A stretch of DNA of 64,000 bases. Source: Monoplex corrugatus (taxonomy: Eukaryota > Mollusca > Gastropoda > Littorinimorpha > Ranellidae). The first letter of the stretch is position 1, and every line of letters starts with the position of its first letter. Shown in pieces: positions 44,617 to 58,010 of this stretch. Under the pieces are notes generated by a model. The model saw nothing but the letters and a program-made list of their open reading frames with translations, was not told where the DNA came from and made no database searches. The stretch spans positions 25,001-89,000 of the forward strand of contig JAPXFY010000086.1 of assembly GCA_030674185.1 (NCBI GenBank), read 5' to 3'. Made by a program: the position numbers and the translations under genes.

Positions 44617-44699
44617 TTCTTAAATCGAGCTTCTTACCATGGCGAGCCAAAGAGTAATCATTCAGTATGACAGTACGAAGGGTATTTGTTTCCTGACCT

Positions 44700-45070
44700 C
44701 ATCATCATCATGTGCCCTGCCGCAAGGTGTTGGCGATCATGGCCCTCCATATGTATCTAACCCTTGTCGCCGCAAGCACATCTTCCATCCTCTCTGTCCT
44801 CAGCCACCCTGCAAGTCCGTCCAACACTTTCTCCCTGATGCTCTCTTTCCCTCCAGCTTTCCTGTTGTACCAGGTGGTCTAATTCCCCTTTCCTCATAAA
44901 ATGGCCTATAAATGTTGCCTGTCTTTTCCTGATCTTCCTTATCAATGATCTTCTTGAGTCTGCCTCCATCAAGACTGTCTCGTTTGTTTTCTTTGCTGTC
45001 CATGGAACTCTTAACATTCTTCTTAGAAACCACATCTCGGCTGCCTCAATCTTGTTCTGGCTTTGCATGG
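44700..45070 (-). mobile_element. RTE-like LINE 3' fragment inside DR1
   Basis: Begins (ATC)n. The minus strand encodes SQNKIEAAEMWFLRRMLRVP, WTAKKTNETVLMEAD and RQATFIGHFMRKGELDHLV, with a frame shift before the GRP box. DR1 sequence follows directly at 45071. Confidence 0.88.
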
Positions 45071-45366
45071 TTTCAGTACACACACAATACTTCAACAGGA
45101 AAAAACAGGAAAAGAAAATTACATACACATATTAATGCATTCACACACATAATCTAAGGAGATGCCCCTGGCATTGACCACTGTCCAATTTATCGCATAG
45201 AGGATTTAATAAACACACCTGAATACAAATTCAAACATAACTAAGAACACTAAAACATATACAAAAACAGGCCTAAATTACCTAAAATTGCTTCCGCATA
45301 TCTCATTTCCTTAGAGCCAAAAATGCACTTCATACACATACCCAATCATCAATCCTAAGACAAAGT
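45071..45366 (-). repeat. Dispersed repeat DR1, minus strand, 3' half
   Basis: CAATACTTCAACAGG, GAGATGCCCCTGGCATTGAC, ATATCTCATTTCCTTAGAGC and CAATCATCAATCCTAAGA. The 5' half continues at 47464-47690 beyond the LINE insertion. Confidence 0.75.
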
Positions 45367-45369
45367 ATA

Positions 45370-45657
45370 TATAATAATAATAATAATAATATATTTTATT
45401 TATATAGCGCAAAATCTTGATAAAATCAAATCTAAGCGCTGAGCGTATACATGCATACATACCTACATACATATGAGCGTATACATGCATACATACTTAC
45501 ATACATAAATCTAAGCTGAGCGTATACATGCATACATACATACATACATACATAAATCTAAGCGTATACATACATACATACATACATACATACATACATA
45601 CATACATACATACATACATACATACATACATACATACATACGTACGCACATGCATAC
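45370..45657 (-). mobile_element. LINE 3' tail plus (CATA)n
   Basis: (AAT)n, ATATAGCGCAAAATCTTGAT and AAATCTAAGCGCTGAGCG, then about 190 bp of CATA tetranucleotides (45540-45655). A second, separate tail of the same LINE family lying directly beside the larger copy. Confidence 0.8.
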
Positions 45658-45756
45658 ATAATAATTACAATATTTATATAGCGTAAAATCTCGACAAAAT
45701 CAAATCCAAGCGCCGAAAAGACACACACGCACGCACGCATGCACGCACGCACACAC

Positions 45757-45827
<71 letters not shown>

Positions 45828-47463
45828 TGGCCACAAATGGGGAGAAAGAATAAAAGCAATAAAAGCAAGAATAAAAGCAATGGAAAATTATAGAGAGCAC
45901 ATCATATACAATTATATATTAAAACAAAGTGATTCCCCTCCGAGCGGAGACAGGCTGCAGAGGGGGGTTGAGTGAGGTTAGGATTTTATGCAGAGGAGAA
46001 AAGGTGAGTTTTGAGAGCGGACTTGAAGGAGACAAAATAGGTTGCTGACGGACTGAGAGAGAAAGTTTGTTCCAGGAGAGTGGACCAGAAATAGAGAAGG
46101 CTCGTGGACCATAGGTATTGAGCTTAGTGCGTGGAAAGTGAAAAGTCAGAGGATCGGAGGCAGAGCGGAGGGTACGTGAGGGAACATAGATATCAAGTAG
46201 GCTTGACAGGTAATCGGGGGCTGCGTTATTGAGGCTTTTGTAGCACATGGTGTCTAGTTTGTACTGTATGCGCTTTGATACAGGGAGCCAGTGAAGTTGT
46301 GCCAGGAGAGGAGATATGTGGTCAGCTTTTTTCTTTTTGAGTACAAGGCATACAGCATTGTTTTGAATGCGCTGTAGGATGTGAATGGTGGAGGCAGGAA
46401 GACCAGACAGGAGTGAATTGCAATAGTCAATGCGAGACATTATGAAGGAGAGAACGAGTTTTGCAGTTGTTTCGACAGACAGATACTTCCTGATCAGGCT
46501 TATACGATGGAGATGATAGTAGCAAGATCTGGCAGTTTGAGAAACAAAGTTGTTCATGGAGAGGGTAGAGTCAATGCAGACACCAAGGTTTTTAGCTGAA
46601 TCAGAAATTGGGACTGATGTGTTACATAATGGGAGAGAAAGAGGAGGCAGCTGGGAAAGTTTCTGACGGGTGCCAATGAGGATAGCTTCTGTCTTGTCGT
46701 CATTAAGCTGAAGTTTGTTGAACGTCATCCAGTTCTTAATGTCCGAGTAACACTCAGTGGTGCGAGTCAACAGGCGCTGTATATTATCAGGTGAGTCACT
46801 GTCTTGAAGTTGGGTGTCATCAGCATAGAAGTGGTGTTTTATAGAGTGGGAGTTGATGATGGTGGACAGTGGGGAGGTATAAAGAGTGAAAAGAACAGGG
46901 CCAAGGACAGATCCTTGTGGAACACCACAGGTCAGGTATGCAGGTTGAGAGTAAGTGCCATTGATGAGAACAGTTTGTTTTCTGTTTGATAAATACGAAG
47001 TGAAAAAGGAGAGAGCAATGTCAGAGATGCCAAAAGTATGATGAAGTCTAGAAAGGAGAATACCATGGTCAATGGTATCGAAGGCTGCAGACAGATCAAG
47101 GAGTGTGAGGAGAGAGACTTTGCAAGTATCAGTTGCAAGGAGGAGATTGTTGAGAATGTGTAGTAGGGCAGTTTCAGTGCTATGGCACTGGCGGTAGGCT
47201 GACTGGAAAGGATTGAGGAGATTGTTGGCAGACAGGTGAGAGTTCAACTGGTTGAGGACGACCTTTTCAAGGAGTTTTGACAAGAAAGAGAGATTAGAGA
47301 TAGGCCTGTAATTTTTCAGTTCATTTGGGTCTAAATTGTGTTTCTTGAGGAGAGGGTGAACAATAGACTTGAAAGAATCTGGGACAGTTCCAGTTTGAAG
47401 AGAAGTGTTGATGATGTCAGTGATGAATGGGAGGAGAGTAGGGAGACAGTCGGAGTAGAGAGA
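45658..47463 (-). mobile_element. CR1/L2-like LINE with reverse transcriptase (LINE-2 of this window)
   Basis: A single minus-strand frame (47283-45919, 454 residues) covers [62 protein letters not shown] and the whole C-terminal block with [24 protein letters not shown] and PLSWNKLSLS. A short deletion near 47366 puts the part before SKLLEK (TGTVPDS.., NYRPIS) in another frame. Near the very C-terminus one base is lost relative to LINE-1, so the KTHLF end is shifted. The 3' UTR has (CA)n and the usual GCGC(T)ATATAAATATTG tail. No endonuclease. It sits inside DR1. Confidence 0.92.
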
Positions 47464-47690
47464 ACTTGGAAGACTTTATCGAACACATACAGGTGAATGG
47501 ACCAGCAAGGCAGAAAATGATAGGAAGAAATGACAGAAAGCAAAGGAACAAGGCAGAAACAAAGAGAGTGACAGAAAAGAGGAAATGTCTGGCACAGAAT
47601 TTCCAGAAGATGAGGATACTATTTATACTGAAAGAGCCCCTGGCGTCCCCATGGGGGGAAAGCATACAGATGCTGTCTTGTAAAAACAAA
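47464..47690 (-). repeat. Dispersed repeat DR1, minus strand, 5' half
   Basis: CTTTATCGAACACATACAGG, TGGACCAGCAAGGCAGAAAA, GGAAGAAATGACAGAAAGCA and ACTGAAAGAGCCCCTGGCGT complete the DR1 interrupted at 45366. Confidence 0.75.
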
Positions 47691-47714
47691 TTAAAATGCA
47701 AGTGTAGGGCTTTT

Positions 47715-47885
47715 CAATTCAGTTTCAATTTTTAAGGATGATGTCTCCACGCTCGGAATGAATTCCACATACACTAACGTCACAGGTGCCATGTGATGGA
47801 GAAGATCCAGAATGATCACAGCACAAGCCTTAAGCCTGCACATAAAGCCATGAGCTGGCCAGGTCCAGAGGTCCTACCCAGATAG
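47715..47885 (+). repeat. Dispersed repeat DR2, second copy
   Basis: CAATTCAGTTTCAATTTTTA, GATGATGTCTCCACGCTCGG, AAGCCTTAAGCCTGCACATA and GAGCTGGCCAGGTCC align with 43846-44030. Confidence 0.65.
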
Positions 47886-48455
47886 TTCCATAACCCTGAG
47901 GGGAGCGAGGTGACAGAGACCTCAACTTTTCCTGGGGCCAGCATCACGAAGGCGGCGCCCATGCCCTCTCCCTCGCTTCAAATTCATATTCATGTCCATG
48001 TCTTCTTCAACAAGACTTCGGAAAGGCAACACGGCTAACTGAAGGCAACAAGGCTAACTGAAGGCAACAAGGCTAACTGAAGGCAACAAGGCTAACTGAA
48101 GGCAACACGGCTAACTGAAGGCAACACGGCTAACTGAAGGCAACACGGCTAACTGGTCTTCAAGGGGTGGGATCTGGGAAATCAACCTATCTCTCCAATG
48201 TTTTATACCAAGGCAGCCAGGCAATGCCCTGCTCTTCACGATTTTTAACTGCCATGGATCTTTAATGTGCGCAACCAGAAGGCACATGGGTCCGACTCGT
48301 TTTTTGTCCCCTTCCGATGGACTAGACGTTCAGTTGGATTTTCCTGTCAAACTGAGGAGAAAAGTTGAGGCCTCTACGGGGAGGGAACCCTGGAACCTCG
48401 AGTTTAGTTACTGGCAGGCAAACATCTGAACCATTCTGCCACTCTTCTCCCTAAA
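47886..48455 (-). mobile_element. tRNA-derived SINE-like element (SINE-B) with internal 19-bp repeats
   Basis: On the minus strand a head GAGTGGCAGAATGGTTCAGA with GAGGTTCCAGGGTTCCC about 45 bp later resembles a leucine-type tRNA A/B box pair. The body reads AACTTTTCTCCTCAGTTTGA and GTGCGCACATTAAAGATCC. At 48013-48155 about seven units of GGCAACACGGCTAACTGAA form a 19-bp minisatellite inside it. Confidence 0.6.
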
Positions 48456-48512
48456 AGTATTACAGTGGTGAGTGTAGCGCTTGCACTGCCCTTACCCATC
48501 ATCTTTTGTACT

Positions 48513-49992
48513 TGACACAGTACACTGACCTCTGACACAGTACACTGACCTCTGACACAGTACACTGACCTCTGACACAGTACACTGACCTCTGACACAG
48601 TACACTGACCTGACACAGTACACTGACCTCTGACACAGTACACTGACCTCTGACAGAGAACACTGACCTCTGACACAGTACACTGACCTGGCACCGTACA
48701 CTGACCTGACACAGTACACTGACCTGACACAGTACATTGACCTCTGACACAGTACACTGACCTCTGACACAGTACACTGACCTCTGACACAGTACACTGA
48801 CCTCTGACACAGTACACTGACCTCTGACACAGTACACTGACCTCTGACACAGTACACTGACCTCTGACACAGTACACTGACCTGACACAGTACACTGACC
48901 TCTGACACAGTACACTGACCTCTGACACAGTACACTGACCTCTGACACAGTACACTGACCTGACACAGTACACTGACCTAAAACAGTACACTGACCTCTG
49001 ACACAGTACACTAACCTCTGACACAGACCTGACACAGTCCACGGATCTCTGACACAGTACACTGACCTGACACAGTACACTGACCTGACACAGTACACTG
49101 ACCTCTGACACAGTACACTGACCTCTGACATAGTACACTGCCCTGACACAGCACACTGACCTGACACAGTACACTGACCTCTGACACAGTACACTGACCT
49201 CTGACACAGTACACTGACCTGACACAGTACACTGACCTCTGACACAGTACACTGACCTCTGACACAGTACACTGACCTCTGACACAGTACACTGACCTCT
49301 GACACAGTACACTGACCTGACACAGTACACTGACCTGACACAGTACACTGACCTCTGACACAGTACACTGACCTCTGACACAGTACACTGACCTCTGACA
49401 CAGTACACTGCCCTGACACAGCACACTGACCTGACACAGTACACTGACCTCTGACACAGTACACTGACCTGACACAGCACACTGACCTGACACAGTACAC
49501 TGACCTCTGACACAGTACACTGACCTGACACAGCACACTGACCTCTGACACAGTACACTGACCTCTGACACAGTACACTGACCTGACACAGTACACTGAC
49601 CTGACACAGTACACTGACCTCTGACACAGTACACTGACCTCTGACACAGTACACTGACCTGACACAGTACACTGACCTGACACAGTACACTGACCTCTGA
49701 CACAGTACACTGACCTCTGACACAGTACACTGACCTCTGACACAGTACACTGACCTGACACAGTACACTGACCTCTGACACAGAACACTGACCTCTGACA
49801 CAGTACACTGACCTCTGACACAGTACACTGACCTGACAGTACACTGACCTCTGACACAGTACACTGACCTGACACAGTACACTGACCTGACACAGTACAC
49901 TGACCTGGCACAATATACTGACCTGACACAGTACACTGACCTCTGACACAGTACACTGACATGATACAGTACACTGACCTGACACAGTACAC
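48513..49992. repeat. 18/20-bp minisatellite, ~1.48 kb
   Basis: Units of ACACTGACCTCTGACACAGT (20 bp) or ACACTGACCTGACACAGT (18 bp) in irregular order. The presence or absence of the CT dinucleotide sets the length. Three minus-strand frames of 350-510 codons here (Ser-Val-Tyr-Cys-Val-Arg) are products of the periodicity, not genes. The array stops exactly where the duplicated block begins (49993). Confidence 0.97.
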
Positions 49993-50035
49993 AATAAGAG
50001 GGAAGCAGGAAGAATTTTTATAATATCAACCAAAG

Positions 50036-50105
50036 GACATAACTCTTGACAGCACGTAGGAATTATCATGGGAGATAATTCCTACGTGATCTCAAGAGTT
50101 ATGTC
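50036..50105. other. 70-nt near-perfect hairpin, right copy
   Basis: Same two 14-bp stems, CAGC/GATC segment and ATGGGA loop as at 30480-30549, without a substitution, although the bases just outside already differ (for example TCTGCGATC versus TCTGCAATC). Confidence 0.8.
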
Positions 50106-50345
50106 TTCTGCAATCAGTTTTTCTCAGAGTCCAGGCTTCTCAGCGAGCCATAAATCATGACTGGCCATATGAAACATTTTAAAAGTCTTAAGTTTCAGGC
50201 CATTGGAGTCAACCAGTGCACGTTTTGGCAAAAAGCACACATAATGACACGAAGCGCTGTTTGGGCAGTGCATCAAATTCATGGTGAGGGGATAGCCCAT
50301 GGTCAAATAGTTTGGGCTTTTTTGTGTGCTAGTATCTGTGTCAAC

Positions 50346-50577
50346 ATTTATAGGCCATTTTATGAGGAAGGGGGATTTGGAGCAGCTGGTCACAACGGGA
50401 AAGCTGGAGGGAAAGAGAGCACCGGGTAGACCCAGGGAGAAAATGCTGGACGGACTTGCAGAGTGGCTGCGGACGAGGAGGGTGGGGGAGATGCTAGGGG
50501 CAACGAGAGATAGAGACAGATGGAAGTCCATGATCGCCAACGCCATGCGGCAGGGCACCTGATGATGATGATGATGA
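50346..50577 (+). mobile_element. RTE-like LINE 3' fragment, right-copy partner of 30790-31019
   Basis: FIGHFMRKGDLEQLVTTGKL, GRPREKMLDGLAEWLRTRRV and a stop, with (GAT)n. The frame is open here, unlike in the left copy, where AGGGAG became AGGTAG. Confidence 0.85.
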
Positions 50578-50845
50578 GTATCTGTGTCTTCTAGGATGTA
50601 TCCTATTCACTGCTTAACTTTTTGATTTTTAGAAAAAATCTATGTATTAAATATATGAATACATTGAAGATATTGTGTCCAAGAAAAAAGTATGTGTTGA
50701 ATGTATGAATACATATGTGTCCAATAATTGTTCTATTCTTTGACGTGTAAAGAAAAAGAATTATGTTGTTTTAATGTCCATATAAATATACTGAGGATGT
50801 GTGTATCTACTGAGTGTTTCATTCTTTGTTGTATAAGAAATAAAT

Positions 50846-51455
50846 GTGACCCTCCACCAATTCAGTCTTAACTCGCAGTCAGTCAAACAGCACTAGGAGC
50901 TGAAAAGGTGACTGAGGGTCTGTATGGGATGTTTTGACTTTTTCTCAAATTGATTTCTGTAGACTATAATCTATCCCCCCACCCCCACCCCCGAAATTTT
51001 TTTCTTGAGAAGATATTAATCAATCTAAAATGATATTTTAAATGTACTGATCGCAGCAGAAAGAACGCAATTTCCTACCAAAAGTACCTATTTTTGTCTC
51101 CTACTATGAACCGTAACCTGTACAGTACCCGCACATGTAATGTACTGACAGAAAGCTCTTTGGTGCACCTTTCAGATAATGACAGCGAAAATTAGAAACA
51201 AACTGGGTCAAAGTCACCAAATAAAGAAATTTAAAGAAAATGTGTAGGAGAGCACACAAAAACTTTAGAGGCCGTTTTCTCAAAATAGCCGTCATACAAC
51301 TTAATGACTTTAAAGATACACAACTTCTACATTTTTTGGAGTACAAGCTTTATTCAAGTACCAAAATAATCAGTAGAATGTACACTTTCCAGTGATATGT
51401 ATATCTCTAAATGTCCAAAATGCTAGTTAATACTGATTTTGTGCTGGCAGGTCAC
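50846..51455 (+). mobile_element. TIR element M1, copy 4 (duplicate of copy 2)
   Basis: The left end is damaged (GTGACCCTCCACCAATTCAG); the right end is GTGCTGGCAGGTCAC. The C-run seen in copy 2 is short here. Confidence 0.8.
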
Positions 51456-52200
<745 letters not shown>

Positions 52201-52570
52201 TTTCTGGTGTAGTCAGTGACAAATATGGTAGCCATGTCCATTTCCCTAAAACATGTAAGTTCCATGTCAACTTTGCGGTGTGTTCATCAGTGCAGTATTA
52301 AATTTGTTTTTTCGCTTTAAGCATTATCCTGTTACGTAATGAAATTTGTGTGCATATTTGTATCGTCAAATGAATGTTGTCATCGTTGTTTTAATAGAGA
52401 ATGAAGAGGTTGTGTCCCTGCCACATGAAAGCTGTTTGTTTGTTTGTTTGTTTGTTTAGTTCCATGCACTGTGATAGTTTCTAATACGTGTGATCCAGTC
52501 TTGTTCAGTTCTGTTATTCATATGGCAATGTACTTTTGCTCATATGGCCAAGACTTGTCTTTCTTTATCA
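52201..52570. other. Non-coding stretch, no gene seen
   Basis: Duplicate of 32631-32999. A (GTTT)n run at about 52433-52456 is longer here. Confidence 0.4.
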
Positions 52571-52574
52571 CGTA

Positions 52575-53452
52575 ATGAGGGTATGTATATGTATGTATGT
52601 ATGTCTGTGTATATATGTATGTATGTATTTATGTATGTATGTATGTATTTATGTGTGTATGTATGTATGTATGTATTTGTGGGTGTGGGTGTAAGTAATA
52701 TGTAGGTAGATAGGTAGGTTCGTTAGGTTAGGTTAGATTAGGTTAGGTTAGGTTAGGTAAGGTTAGGTTAGGTTAGATTAGGTTAGGTTAGGTTAGGTAA
52801 GGTTAGGTTAGGTTAGGTTAGGTAAGGTAAGGTAGGGTAAGGTAGGGTAGGTAGGTATGTATCTGTATGTATGTATGTAGGGTAGGGTAGGGTAGGGTAG
52901 GTTAAGTTAAGTTAGGATATGTTAGGTTAGTTTTAGGCATGTATGTATGAGTGGTTAGGTTATATATGTGTACATGTATGTATGTATGTAGGTTAGGTTA
53001 TGCATGTATGTATGTATGCATATGTATGTATGTAGGTTAGGTTATGCATGTATGTATGTATGCATATGTATGTATGTAGGTTAGGTTATGCATGTATGTA
53101 TGTATGCATATGTATGTATGTAGGTTAGGTTATGCATGTATGTATGTATGCATATGTATGTATGTAGGTTAGGTTATGCATGTATGTATGTATGCATATG
53201 TATGTATGTAGGTTAGGTTATGCATGTATGTATGTATGCATATGTATGTATGTAGGTTAGGTTATGCATGTATGTATGTATGCATATGTATGTATGTAGG
53301 TTAGGTTATGCATGTATGTATGTATGTTAGGTTAGGTTAGGTTGGGTTAGGTTAGGTTAAGCATGTATGTATGAATAGGTTAGGTTATGTATGTATGTAT
53401 ATGTATTTAGGTTAGGTTAGGTGTGTATGTATGTGTATATATATATGTACAC
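52575..53452. repeat. (TATG)n and (TTAGG)n interstitial tract, right copy, expanded
   Basis: (TTAGG)n at about 52723-52830. A compound 44-bp unit (TTAGGTTATGCATGTATGTA plus TGTATGCATATGTATGTATG) is repeated about seven times at 52980-53310; the left copy has about two. Confidence 0.9.
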
Positions 53453-53651
53453 ATTGGAGCACCTGGTCACAACGGGAAAGCTGGTGGGAAAGAGAGCACC
53501 AGGCAGACCCAGGGAGAAAATACTGGACGGACTTGCAGAGTGGTTGAAGATGAGGAGGGTGGAGGAGGTGCTTGAGGCAACAAGAGATAGAGACAGATGG
53601 AAGTCCATGATCGCCAGTGCCATGTGGCAGGGCACCTGATGATGATGATGA
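53453..53651 (+). mobile_element. RTE-like LINE 3' fragment inside the TTAGG/TATG tract, right copy
   Basis: Near-identical to 33615-33815: TTGGAGCACCTGGTCACAAC to the stop and (GAT)n. Confidence 0.88.
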
Positions 53652-54117
53652 TATATATGTATGTATGTATGTAGGTTGTGTATGTTTGTATGTACGTATG
53701 TGTATGTATGTATGTATGTGTACATACATATGTGTATATGTATGTATGTTATGTGGTGATGTAGTCTTTTTCCGCTTGTTTAAAGCGACACCATTTTGAT
53801 GGTTTAGCTTCTGGCTCTGTGTGTGGTGATAGATAACTGTTGTGTGCGTTACAGACCTGACACAACTGTCTGTCTTCGACTATCGTCCCAAAGTATTTTT
53901 AGATCACGTACACTGAACTGTTATGTTGTTGTTTATCCGTCTTGTTAAAAATGGCAAGCGAACGATTAAGAGTGATCTGCCGTGTGTACATGTGAGTGTT
54001 TGTGGATCAAACAGACGAAGAATGCAGTCAAGATTCTCCAGAAATTACATAGATTGTTGGTAAACATGTTTGTAGAAATGGAAGTGCCACACTGATTCAG
54101 TAACAGCTAACAATATA
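53652..54117. other. Non-coding stretch, no gene seen
   Basis: (TATG)n to about 53750, then sequence duplicated from 33900-34276. Confidence 0.4.
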
Positions 54118-54129
54118 CAGCTGATATCA

Positions 54130-54498
54130 TCATCCATCTCCATCGCCGTGGACGATGGTGGGAGCTCCACTCTTTGTCACAAAAGATCGCCAGGCGACAC
54201 GCTCTCTGCTCCTGTGTATGATGTCATGGAGCCCCAGTTTGCAGGCGTCAGCGATGTTGTCCATGAAGGATTTTGCTGGCCTTCCTTCTTTTCTCTTTGC
54301 CTCCACTCTCCCCTGCAGGACTGATGTCGTCAAGTCGGTTCTTGTGTTTCTGTTCATGTGCCCGATATACTTCAGTTTTTCTTTTGTTGATCTCTGGGAG
54401 TATTTTACTTTGGACAGCTAATTCCTTTAGCACGTTTTCGTTTGTTCTTTTGTCTGTCCATTTTACTCTGAGAAGACGCCTGTAGAACCACATTTCTG
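54130..54498 (-). mobile_element. RTE-like LINE 3' fragment, second subfamily, right copy
   Basis: Same element and same CAGCTGATATCA duplication (54118-54129 and 54499-54510) as 34289-34657. Minus strand AAEMWFYRRLLRVKWTDKRT, with the same frame break. Confidence 0.85.
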
Positions 54499-54769
54499 CA
54501 GCTGATATCACAGAACAAAAAAGGATGTATTATATATTTGAAGAGTAGGGAGTAGTATTTTATTTATTCATCAAAAGCAACTAATTGAGAAGATAATGAA
54601 TGCCTAGTGAAGGTGAAGATCACTGACAGAAGTAATGTCCAAAGATCTGCCCTCTCTTCCACATTCACAGCTATTTTTGGTCATATTTATTTTCAATTAT
54701 TTGCTCTGGGAGTTGTTGTTTATTTATTCATCAAAAGCAACTGATTGAGGAGATAATGAATACCTAGTG

Positions 54770-57700
54770 AAGATGATCACTGACAGAAACAATGTCCAAC
54801 AGATCTGCCTTCTCTTCGAAGTCCTGAGTTATTTATTGGTCTTGTTCATTTTTAATATTATTGAATACCTAGTGAAGATGAAGATCACTGACAGAAACAA
54901 TGTCCAACAGATCTGCCTTCTCTTCCAAGTCCTGAGTTATTTGTTGGTCTTGTTCATTTTTAATATTATTGAATACCTAGTGAAGATGAAGATCACTGAC
55001 AGAAACAATGTCCAACAGATCTGCCTTCTCTTCCAAGTCCTGAGTTATTTATTGGTCTTGTTCATTTTTAATATTATTGAATACCTAGTGAAGATGAAGA
55101 TCACTGACAGAAACAATGTCCAACAGATCTGCCTTCTCTTCCAAGTCCTGAGTTATTTGTTGGTCTTGTTCATTTTTAATATTATTGAATACCTAGTGAA
55201 GATGAAGATCACTGACAGAAACAATGTCCAACAGATCTGCCTTCTCTTCGAAGTCCTGAGTTATTTATTGGTCTTGTTCATTTTTAATATTATTGAATAC
55301 CTAGTGAAGATGAAGATCACTGACAGAAACAATGTCCAACAGATCTGCCTTCTCTTCAAAGTCCTGAGTTATTTATTGGTCTTGTTCATTTTTAATATTA
55401 TTGAATACCTAGTGAAGATGAAGATCACTGACAGAAACAATGTCCAACAGATCTGCCTTCTCTTCAAAGTCCTGAGTTATTTGGTTGTCTGTTCATTTTA
55501 TATTATTAATCCCATGAAGATGAAGATCACTGACAAAATGTCAAAATCTGCTTCTCTTCGAAGTCCTGATTATTTAGGCTTGTCATTTAATATTATTGAA
55601 TACCTAGTGAAGAGAAGATCACTGACAGAAACAATGTCCAACAGATCTGCCTTCTCTTCAAAGTCCTGAGTTATTTATTGGTCTTGTTCATTTTTAATAT
55701 TATTGAATACCTAGTGAAGATGAAGATCACTGACAGAAACAATGTCCAACAGATCTGCCTTCTCTTCAAAATCCTGAGTTATTTATTGGTCTTGTTCATT
55801 TTTAATATTATTGAATACCTAGTGAAGATGAAGATCACTGACAGAAACAATGTCCAACAGATCTGCCTTCTCTTCCAAGTCCTGAGTTATTTATTGGTCT
55901 TGTTCATTTTAATATTATTGAATACCTAGTGAAGATGAAGATCACTGACAGAAACAATGTCCCACAGATCTGCCTTCTCTTCCAAGTCCTGAGTTATTTG
56001 TTGGTCTTGTTCATTTTTAATATTATTGAATACCTAGTGAAGATGAAGATCACTGACAGAAACAATGTCCAACAGATCTGCCTTCTCTTCAAGTCCTGAG
56101 TTATTTATTGGTCTTGTTCATTTTTAATATTATTGAATACCTAGTGAAGATGAAGATCACTGACAGAAACAATGTCCAACAGATCTGCCTTCTCTTCAAA
56201 GTCCTGAGTTATTTATTGGTCTTGTTCATTTTTAATATTATTGAATACCTAGTGAAGATGAAGATCACTGACAGAAACAATGTCCAACAGATCTGCCTTC
56301 TCTTCGAAGTCCTGAGTTATTTATTGGTCTTGTTCATTTTTAATATTATTGAATACCTAGTGAAGATGAAGATCACTGACAGAAACAATGTCCAACAGAT
56401 CTGCCTTCTCTTCCAAGTCCTGAGTTATTTGTTGGTCTTGTTCATTTTTAATATTATTGAATACCTAGTGAAGATGAAGATCACTGACAGAAACAATGTC
56501 CAACAGATCTGCCTTCTCTTCAAAGTCCTGAGTTATTTGTTGGTCTTGTTCATTTTTAATATTATTGAATACCTAGTGAAGATGAAGATCACTGACAGAA
56601 ACAATGTCCAACAGATCTGCCTTCTCTTCAAAGTCCTGAGTTATTTATTGGTCTTGTTCATTTTTAATATTATTGAATACCTAGTGAAGATGAAGATCAC
56701 TGACAGAAACAATGTCCAACAGATCTGCCTTCTCTTCCAAGTCCTGAGTTATTTATTGGTCTTGTTCATTTTTAATATTATTGAATACCTAGTGAAGATG
56801 AAGATCACTGACAGAAACAATGTCCAACAGATCTGTCTTCTCTTCAAGTCCTGAGTTATTTATTTGGTCTTGTTCATTTTTAATATTATTGAATACCTAG
56901 TGAAGATGAAGATCACTGACAGAAACAATGTCCAACAGATCTGCCTTCTCTTCCAAGTCCTGAGTTATTTGTTGGTCTTGTTCATTTTTAATATTATTGA
57001 ATACCTAGTGAAGATGAAGATCACTGACAGAAACAATGTCCAACAGATCTGCCTTCTCTTCAAAGTCCTGAGTTATTTGATTGGTCTTGTTCATTTTTAA
57101 TATTATTGAATACCTAGTGAAGATGAAGATCACTGACAGAAACAATGTCCAACAGATCTGCCTTCTCTTCAAAGTCCTGAGTTATTTGTTGGTCTTGTTC
57201 ATTTTTAATATTATTGAATACCTAGTGAAGATGAAGATCACTGACAGAAACAATGTCCAACAGATCTGCCTTCTCTTCAAAGTCCTGAGTTATTTGTTGG
57301 TCTTGTTCATTTTTAATATTATTGAATACCTAGTGAAGATGAAGATCACTGACAGAAACAATGTCCAACAGATCTGCCTTCTCTTCAAAGTCCTGAGTTA
57401 TTTTTGGTCTTGTTCATTTTTAATATTATTGAATACCTAGTGAAGATGAAGATCACTGACAGAAACAATGTCCAACAGATCTGCCTTCTCTTCAAAGTCC
57501 TGAGTTATTTGTTGGTCTTGTTCATTTTTAATATTATTGAATACCTAGTGAAGATGAAGATCACTGACAGAAACAATGTCCAACAGATCTGCCTTCTCTT
57601 CAAAGTCCTGAGTTATTTATTGGTCTTGTTCATTTTTAATATTATTGAATACCTAGTGAAGATGAAGATCACTGACAGAAACAATGTCCAACAGATCTGC

Positions 57701-58010
57701 CTTCTCTTCAAAGTCCTGAGTTATTTATTGGTCTTGTTCATTTTTAATATTATTGAATACCTAGTGAAGATGAAGATCACTGACAGAAACAAAGTCCTGA
57801 GTTATTTGTTGGTCTTGTTCATTTTTAATATTATTGAATACCTAGTGAAGATGAAGATCACTGACAGAAACAAAGTCCTGAGTTATTTGTTGGTCTTGTT
57901 CATTTTTAATATTATTGAATACCTAGTGAAGATGAAGATCACTGACAGAAACAAAGTCCTGAGTTATTTATTGATCTTGTTCATTTTTAATATTATCTCT
58001 GTTCGAGGTT
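54770..58010 (+). repeat. 105-bp minisatellite, about 30 units, right copy only
   Basis: Units of CCTAGTGAAGATGAAGATCA, CTGACAGAAACAATGTCCAA, CAGATCTGCCTTCTCTTC(A/C/G)A, AGTCCTGAGTTATTT and GGTCTTGTTCATTTTTAATA. Because 105 is a multiple of three, long frames arise (35-residue period, ITDRNNVQQICLLF). Frame-breaking indels occur at about 55490-55610, 55910, 56095 and 56850, which argues against coding. The last units (57780-57980) lack a 43-bp internal part. Confidence 0.97.

Noticed and set aside
48404..50069. Minus-strand open frames of 352-510 codons rich in Ser-Val-Tyr-Cys-Val-Arg
   Set aside because: They lie in an 18/20-bp minisatellite and overlap one another in three phases; no start context, domain or non-repeat sequence supports a gene.
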